A stretch of 64,000 nt of DNA from Hyphomicrobiaceae bacterium (GTDB lineage Bacteria; Pseudomonadota; Alphaproteobacteria; Rhizobiales; Hyphomicrobiaceae), in contig JALHMC010000016.1 in NCBI GenBank assembly GCA_022844225.1, positions 1-64,000 on the forward strand, given 5' to 3'. This document shows positions 61,185 to 64,000 of the stretch, in pieces (within the stretch, counting starts at the first letter, position 1; each line of letters begins with the position of its first letter). Under the pieces are notes generated by a model that was given only the letters and a program-made list of their open reading frames with translations, ran no database searches and was not told where the DNA came from. The translations under genes were made by a program, and so were the position numbers.

Positions 61185-61589
61185 TCAGCCGGTTGTCGCG
61201 AAGGCCCAGCTCATGCGCCGGTCGAGCCGCAACTCGGCCACCGTTGCGCGACCTGCCTTGAACCGAAGCTCGATCGGCTGCTTGATCCGCTGGTTGCAGT
61301 CGTTGCACAGCGCCTGCCAGTCCTCGGACCGCCAGAAGATCGTCATGTCGCCTTCGTGCGGCACAACGTGGTCGACCATCTGTGCGGGCGTGACGCGGCC
61401 GTTGGCGAGGCAGCAGATGCACAGCGGGTGCTTGAGCAGGTAGCCGGTCCGCGCCTTCTGCCATCGATGGCCATAGCCTCGGCTGGCCGACGTACCCCGA
61501 CGCTCGAGGTCGACCGCCTGCTTGACCTGAACCACAGCCGAGCGGGGCGGCATGTGGCCGGGCCTGAACAGGCGGGCGCCTCGAGCCAT
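61185..61589 (-). CDS. HNH endonuclease upstream of terminase
   Basis: About 134 residues. Basic N-terminus, then RGYGHRWQKARTGYLLKHPLCICCLANGRVTPAQMVDHVVPHEGD and SEDWQALCNDCNQRIK: the CxxC-DHxxP-CxxC HNH motif. Such HNH proteins work with terminase in cos packaging in HK97-like phages. ATG 61589 is chosen because the frame upstream runs through a terminator hairpin. Confidence 0.85.
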   Translation of the reverse strand: MARGARLFRPGHMPPRSAVVQVKQAVDLERRGTSASRGYGHRWQKARTGYLLKHPLCICCLANGRVTPAQMVDHVVPHEGDMTIFWRSEDWQALCNDCNQRIKQPIELRFKAGRATVAELRLDRRMSWAFATTG

Positions 61590-61630
61590 CGGCGGGGTTG
61601 CCTCGGTGGTGCGGGTTGCGGGGTGCTGAA

Positions 61631-61664
61631 ACACAAAGCCCGCCATCGGTTTGACCGGGCGGGC
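61631..61664 (-). terminator. Intrinsic terminator between early and packaging genes
   Basis: On the minus strand GCCCGCC...GGCGGGC with an inner CGGT/ACCG stem, followed by TTTGTGTTTC. It lies after dcd and before HNH, marking the end of the early transcript; late genes then need readthrough or their own promoter. Confidence 0.7.
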
Positions 61665-61789
61665 TCGGGTGCCATCGATAGTCCGGCACGATGGCAAATT
61701 TAGGGGGGTGATTCGCCCGTCTTGTCGAGGGCTTTTGTTGTGGTGACCGACTCCATCCCAGGTCCCGTTTGGCCGTTACGTGCGCCGCC

Positions 61790-62356
61790 CTATCCCTTTT
61801 TCTCTAGTGCGCGTTGCCCTGCGAAACGTCCCTCATAGCCCTGGGTCGGCACCCCGAGTGTCTGCTCGAAGATCAGCTGGCAGATCCGCATGTCGGGCCG
61901 CATCCGAATGGGCAGAACGCCATGGTTGACGATCTCAAGGCGGATCTGGCCAGAAAAGCCTGCGTGTATGGTAGGCGCGGTGACATGTACCGCGAGGCCA
62001 AGGCGCGCAAGCGAGCTCTTCCCCTCTACTCGAGCTGCCAATCGCGCATGCAGCTCGAGCGTCACGAACTCTCGGGACCAGCCCAGGACTAAGCGGCCTG
62101 GCAGCAGAACGTATCCGTCGGCTCCAAGAGTTCTTTCCTGGAGGAGACCAGCGAGCACTGCCTCATGCTTGAAGCCGGAGGCTCCGGGATCGATGGTTAC
62201 CTCGACCCCAGACACCGGGTCCTTGAACTCACTCACCGACGGGTCGAGAGTGAGGTCGACGCTCGTGGAGCTGTATGCCTGCATACTGGGAGGCGGATCG
62301 ATGACTATCGACCCGTGCTCGAGCGCAATCTGTATCTCTCTGTCGGTGAGGATCAT
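61790..62356 (-). CDS. dcd: dCTP deaminase
   Basis: 188 residues, normal for the family. MILTDREIQIALEHGSIVIDP, YSSTSVDLTL, then GKSSLARLGLAVHVTAPTIHAGFSGQIRLEIVNHG and DMRICQLIFEQTLG include the Ser/Arg and Glu of the active site. It makes dUTP (or dUMP if bifunctional) for thymidylate supply during phage replication. The ATG overlaps the preceding stop. Confidence 0.9.
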   Translation of the reverse strand: MILTDREIQIALEHGSIVIDPPPSMQAYSSTSVDLTLDPSVSEFKDPVSGVEVTIDPGASGFKHEAVLAGLLQERTLGADGYVLLPGRLVLGWSREFVTLELHARLAARVEGKSSLARLGLAVHVTAPTIHAGFSGQIRLEIVNHGVLPIRMRPDMRICQLIFEQTLGVPTQGYEGRFAGQRALEKKG

Positions 62357-62631
62357 GCCCGGCGCTTCACCTTCGGCGTGGAGATCAACTCGTTCTGATC
62401 GACCCAAACCCGCCATAATCCTCCCGCGGTCTCTCGGGGCAGCTCAATCAGGTAGAAGTGACCTTCTTCAGAGATGGGATAGCCGATCTCGATGCTGCCG
62501 TCGGAGATGGACCGTTGATGTACAACGAGTTGCTCCTGACCTTCACGTGTGTTGATCAAGACAACGACCTCATTCGGATGGTTCGCCGGGCTTCGACTCC
62601 CCGTTACGGCGGTCGTGACTTTGATTCGCAT
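62353..62631 (-). CDS. Small early protein of unknown function
   Basis: 92 residues with GGAGG seven bases before the ATG and an ATGA overlap with dcd. Beta-rich pattern: EVVVLINTREGQEQLVVHQRSISDGSIEIGYPISEEGHFYLIELPRE. No family recognised. Translational coupling to dcd suggests it is expressed in the early phase. Confidence 0.65.
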   Translation of the reverse strand: MRIKVTTAVTGSRSPANHPNEVVVLINTREGQEQLVVHQRSISDGSIEIGYPISEEGHFYLIELPRETAGGLWRVWVDQNELISTPKVKRRA

Positions 62632-62787
62632 CTTCCGTCCTCCATGGTCTCAGAGCAGAGCCTACCCTTGATCGAATGAGTTCGGCTATGGGTTCCGGCG
62701 CCCATTTCTGTGGGCGAGCACGATCCGAGGCGATTAGGCAACGGCCTAACGATGGCGAAAGATCGACGTTTCGTGGCGTTCGTCGCG

Positions 62788-63021
62788 TCAGTCGTAGATG
62801 TCGAGAGGCCGCAAGCGAGCGATCTCCCCATAGACCACCTGCAGGGCGTCCGGCCGCATTCTGCCCTCGGCATCGTGAGGCACGACGAACAGCCGGCCAT
62901 GCTCGGTCTGCCAGTAGGAGCCCGTTTCGAGGCCGGTTTTGGGTTCATCGAAGTGGCTGCAGTTGAGCGCCCGCAAGCTCTGCTCCCACTCGTCGCGGCG
63001 GAGAAGCCTGAGTGCCGCCAT
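62788..63021 (-). CDS. Small protein coupled to HicB-like protein (possible HicA-like toxin)
   Basis: 77 residues. The ATG forms TGATG with the upstream stop. A CSHFDE segment and GRLFVVPHDAEGRMRPDALQVVYGEIAR loosely recall the dsRBD-like HicA fold, where a His and a VPxH strand are central, but the canonical G-S-H-H is absent. Toxin activity is therefore unproven. Confidence 0.55.
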   Translation of the reverse strand: MAALRLLRRDEWEQSLRALNCSHFDEPKTGLETGSYWQTEHGRLFVVPHDAEGRMRPDALQVVYGEIARLRPLDIYD

Positions 63022-63332
63022 CAAGCGGCCAAGGGTTCGACGACGTACTCCCGGGTGTACTGCGGATCGGTTTGCACGCCATCCGAATGAGGGCCGCTCT
63101 GCTCGGTCAGCTGGAAGAGACCATAGCCAAGAGGCGAGACTTTCACGGCAATGTCTAGGTTGTGGCGAACCAGCGTTTCCATGGCCGGGATGACGTCCCG
63201 CATAACGGCTCGGGCATCGCCGCCGGACAGGTAAAACCCCTTGATCTCGTCGCAGAACGCCTGCAGCCCGCCGTCATCGCGGCGGACGAACCTGACGACA
63301 ACCTTCGTCTTGAACGGGCGGTGCTCGGTCAT
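63021..63332 (-). CDS. HicB-like antitoxin-type protein
   Basis: 103 residues. The core KVVVRFVRRDDGGLQAFCDEIKGFYLSGGDARAVMRDVIPAMETLVRHN has the HicB-like beta-alpha fold (partial RNase H-like). No C-terminal ribbon-helix-helix is obvious. GGGAG six bases before ATG 63332. It may neutralise the product of the gene coupled downstream. Confidence 0.65.
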   Translation of the reverse strand: MTEHRPFKTKVVVRFVRRDDGGLQAFCDEIKGFYLSGGDARAVMRDVIPAMETLVRHNLDIAVKVSPLGYGLFQLTEQSGPHSDGVQTDPQYTREYVVEPLAA

Positions 63333-63388
63333 GGCCTTCTCCCAGGGCAGCAAGCGTCAAACTACATGCCGCCGATCCGGTTAATCAA

Positions 63389-63571
63389 TCACTCCTTTCG
63401 GGCCGAATTCGGGGCCGCCGGCGTGATTGGCTTGATCACGAACCCATCACGCCGCATGCGGCACCACAGCTCGAACGCCTCGACCCGGCATCGCGAGCAC
63501 GGCCTCGGCTGTCCCTCGATCGAGAGCACCTGGCCCTTGCCCTTGCAGCAGGTGCAGCCGGTGGCGATCAT
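63389..63571 (-). CDS. Small zinc-finger protein
   Basis: 60 residues, GAGGA seven bases upstream. The N-terminus CTCCKGKGQVLSIEGQPRPCSRCRVEAFELWCRM has two CxxC knuckles and a GxG like half a DnaJ zinc finger. The C-terminus is basic. Likely DNA or RNA binding in early phage regulation. Confidence 0.65.
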   Translation of the reverse strand: MIATGCTCCKGKGQVLSIEGQPRPCSRCRVEAFELWCRMRRDGFVIKPITPAAPNSARKE

Positions 63572-63582
63572 GGTCCGTTCCT

Positions 63583-63792
63583 CTAATCCGGCAGAAGCTG
63601 CAGCAGCTCTGGCCGCTCGATCAGCAGATCAATCAAGGCCTCGGCCGGGCCGCCGAACTCACGCTCGCCGCTCGCCCAACGCCGCACCGTGCGGCCATCG
63701 ACGCGGCAGATCCTGGCGAAACGAGCATCGGTCACGCCGAGGCGGCAAACCTTGTCACGATAGCGCGCGGCTGAATTGACATTTGGTCCCAT
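63583..63792 (-). CDS. Small HTH DNA-binding regulator (Cro-like)
   Basis: 69 residues. RYRDKVCRLGVTDARFARICRVDGRTVRRWASGEREFGGPAEALIDLL is a compact helix-turn-helix of the YdaS/Cro kind with the recognition helix at DGRTVRRWASGE. It is the first leftward gene beside a cluster of palindromes and a divergent rightward gene, the usual place of a phage switch regulator. Confidence 0.75.
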   Translation of the reverse strand: MGPNVNSAARYRDKVCRLGVTDARFARICRVDGRTVRRWASGEREFGGPAEALIDLLIERPELLQLLPD

Positions 63793-63798
63793 GCGGAC
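63785..63798. promoter_or_regulatory. GGTCC/GGACC pair over the HTH start codon
   Basis: GGTCC-CATG-CGGACC spans the ATG of the HTH gene. Half-sites match those of the two upstream palindromes, so it may be a third, lower-affinity operator allowing autorepression. Confidence 0.35.
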
Positions 63799-63807
63799 CG
63801 CATAACA

Positions 63808-63824
63808 TAGGACCCTTGGCCCTA
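63808..63824. promoter_or_regulatory. Operator-like palindrome TAGGACC-CTT-GGCCCTA
   Basis: A 7-bp inverted repeat with one mismatch and a three-base spacer, 16 bp upstream of the HTH gene. Same sequence class as the perfect site at 63873-63889. Confidence 0.6.
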
Positions 63825-63827
63825 GTA

Positions 63828-63843
63828 ATCACGAAAACGTGAT
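63828..63843. promoter_or_regulatory. Palindrome ATCACG-AAAA-CGTGAT
   Basis: A perfect 6-bp inverted repeat with AAAA spacer between the two GGACC-type sites. Its sequence differs from them, so it may bind a second regulator such as the lysogenic repressor. Confidence 0.5.
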
Positions 63844-63872
63844 CGACGGCGGCATGGTTTGTCGTTGGTGAA

Positions 63873-63889
63873 TAGGACCAATGGTCCTA
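63873..63889. promoter_or_regulatory. Operator-like palindrome TAGGACC-AAT-GGTCCTA
   Basis: A perfect 7-bp inverted repeat with a three-base spacer in the divergent regulatory region, matching the site 65 bp away and the half-sites over the HTH start. Confidence 0.65.
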
Positions 63890-63965
63890 ATATGATCGGA
63901 CCGAGACGGCGCAGCAACGCCGTCCCGGCCCTTGAACCACCCCTGAATGCCCAGGAGCGATCCCA

Positions 63966-64000
63966 ATGTCCCACTACCACGAACGAAGGGGCGTGCAAGT
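63966..64000 (+). CDS. Rightward early gene, 5' end only
   Basis: An ATG with CAGGAG eight bases upstream opens a frame (MSHYHERRGVQ) that runs off the window. It is divergent from the HTH gene across about 170 bp of palindromes. It may be the other side of the lysis-lysogeny switch, but only 11 residues are visible. Confidence 0.45.
   Translation, partial: MSHYHERRGVQ

Larger units (their letters stand above)
36998..64000. mobile_element. GTA-syntenic temperate siphophage prophage, right end outside the window
   Basis: Starts between the ABC permease and the integrase; the left limit is approximate and the right att site lies beyond 64000. It contains integrase, lysis genes, tail fibre, tail hub, tape measure, tail chaperone, tail tube, connectors, capsid, S49 protease, portal, terminase, HNH, dCTP deaminase, a HicB-like pair and an early regulatory region. 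All structural genes read leftward, with many ATGA or TGATG overlaps. No clear inactivating mutation is seen in the structural genes, so the element looks intact as far as shown. Confidence 0.92.

Noticed and set aside
1-64000. CRISPR arrays, rRNA operons, insertion sequences
   Set aside because: No regularly spaced repeats, rRNA-like blocks or transposase genes were seen.

Overview
The window is about 64 kb of GC-rich DNA. It looks like the chromosome of an alphaproteobacterium, most likely a Hyphomicrobiales (Rhizobiales) member. The evidence is gene content and family flavour: gatC-gatA, a quinone-linked soeABC next to soxA/soxX/soxB, and GTA-like phage modules typical of Alphaproteobacteria. 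No rRNA or tRNA is present, so the taxonomy is inference only.

Region 1 (1-12.9 kb) is core-like. It holds the 3' part of a metallophosphoesterase coupled to an SbcC/YhaN-like ATPase, rpe, a GT87-type membrane glycosyltransferase, an unusual in-frame DUF433-like/SpoU RNA methyltransferase fusion, a secreted protein of unknown function, rpsD, a NYN-domain protein, gatCA and a second metallophosphoesterase. Region 2 (12.9-21.1 kb) is a lithotrophic sulfur locus. soxA-soxX-soxB (thiosulfate oxidation) is transcribed leftward and soeA-soeB-soeC (membrane sulfite dehydrogenase) rightward from a shared intergenic region. soxYZ is not here. Region 3 (21.5-24.9 kb) holds an 851-residue membrane protein and a smaller protein, neither of which I recognise.

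Region 4 (24.9-34.3 kb) is an uncharacterised catabolic or tailoring cluster: two luciferase-like flavin enzymes, a cupin-like protein, a nitronate monooxygenase-type enzyme, an O-methyltransferase, an SCP-x/Ltp2-like thiolase coupled to a DUF35 OB-fold partner, an SMP-30 lactonase-like protein and a beta-hydroxyacid dehydrogenase. The thiolase lacks the usual first Cys, and the DUF35 zinc ribbon has lost cysteines. A retro-aldol acyl-CoA cleavage step is one reasonable reading. A FtsX/YbbP-type ABC permease follows.

Region 5 (about 37-64 kb, running off the right edge) is a prophage. A P4-type tyrosine integrase lies on the left edge. Nearly everything else is on the minus strand and is read from the right: HTH regulator and operators, zinc-finger mini-protein, HicB-like pair, dCTP deaminase, HNH nuclease, terminase, portal, S49 protease, capsid, connectors, tail tube, frameshifted tail chaperone, tape measure, tail hub, tail fibre and lysis cassette. 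Its head-tail gene order matches the Rhodobacter-type gene transfer agent almost gene for gene, but it retains an integrase, regulatory genes and tail fibres, so it reads as an intact GTA-related temperate siphophage. It has inserted at the 5' end of the ABC permease gene.

The leads I rank highest are the DUF433-methyltransferase fusion, the GTA-syntenic prophage with its paired operators and a coupled HicB-like module, and the Ltp2/DUF35/LLM cluster.
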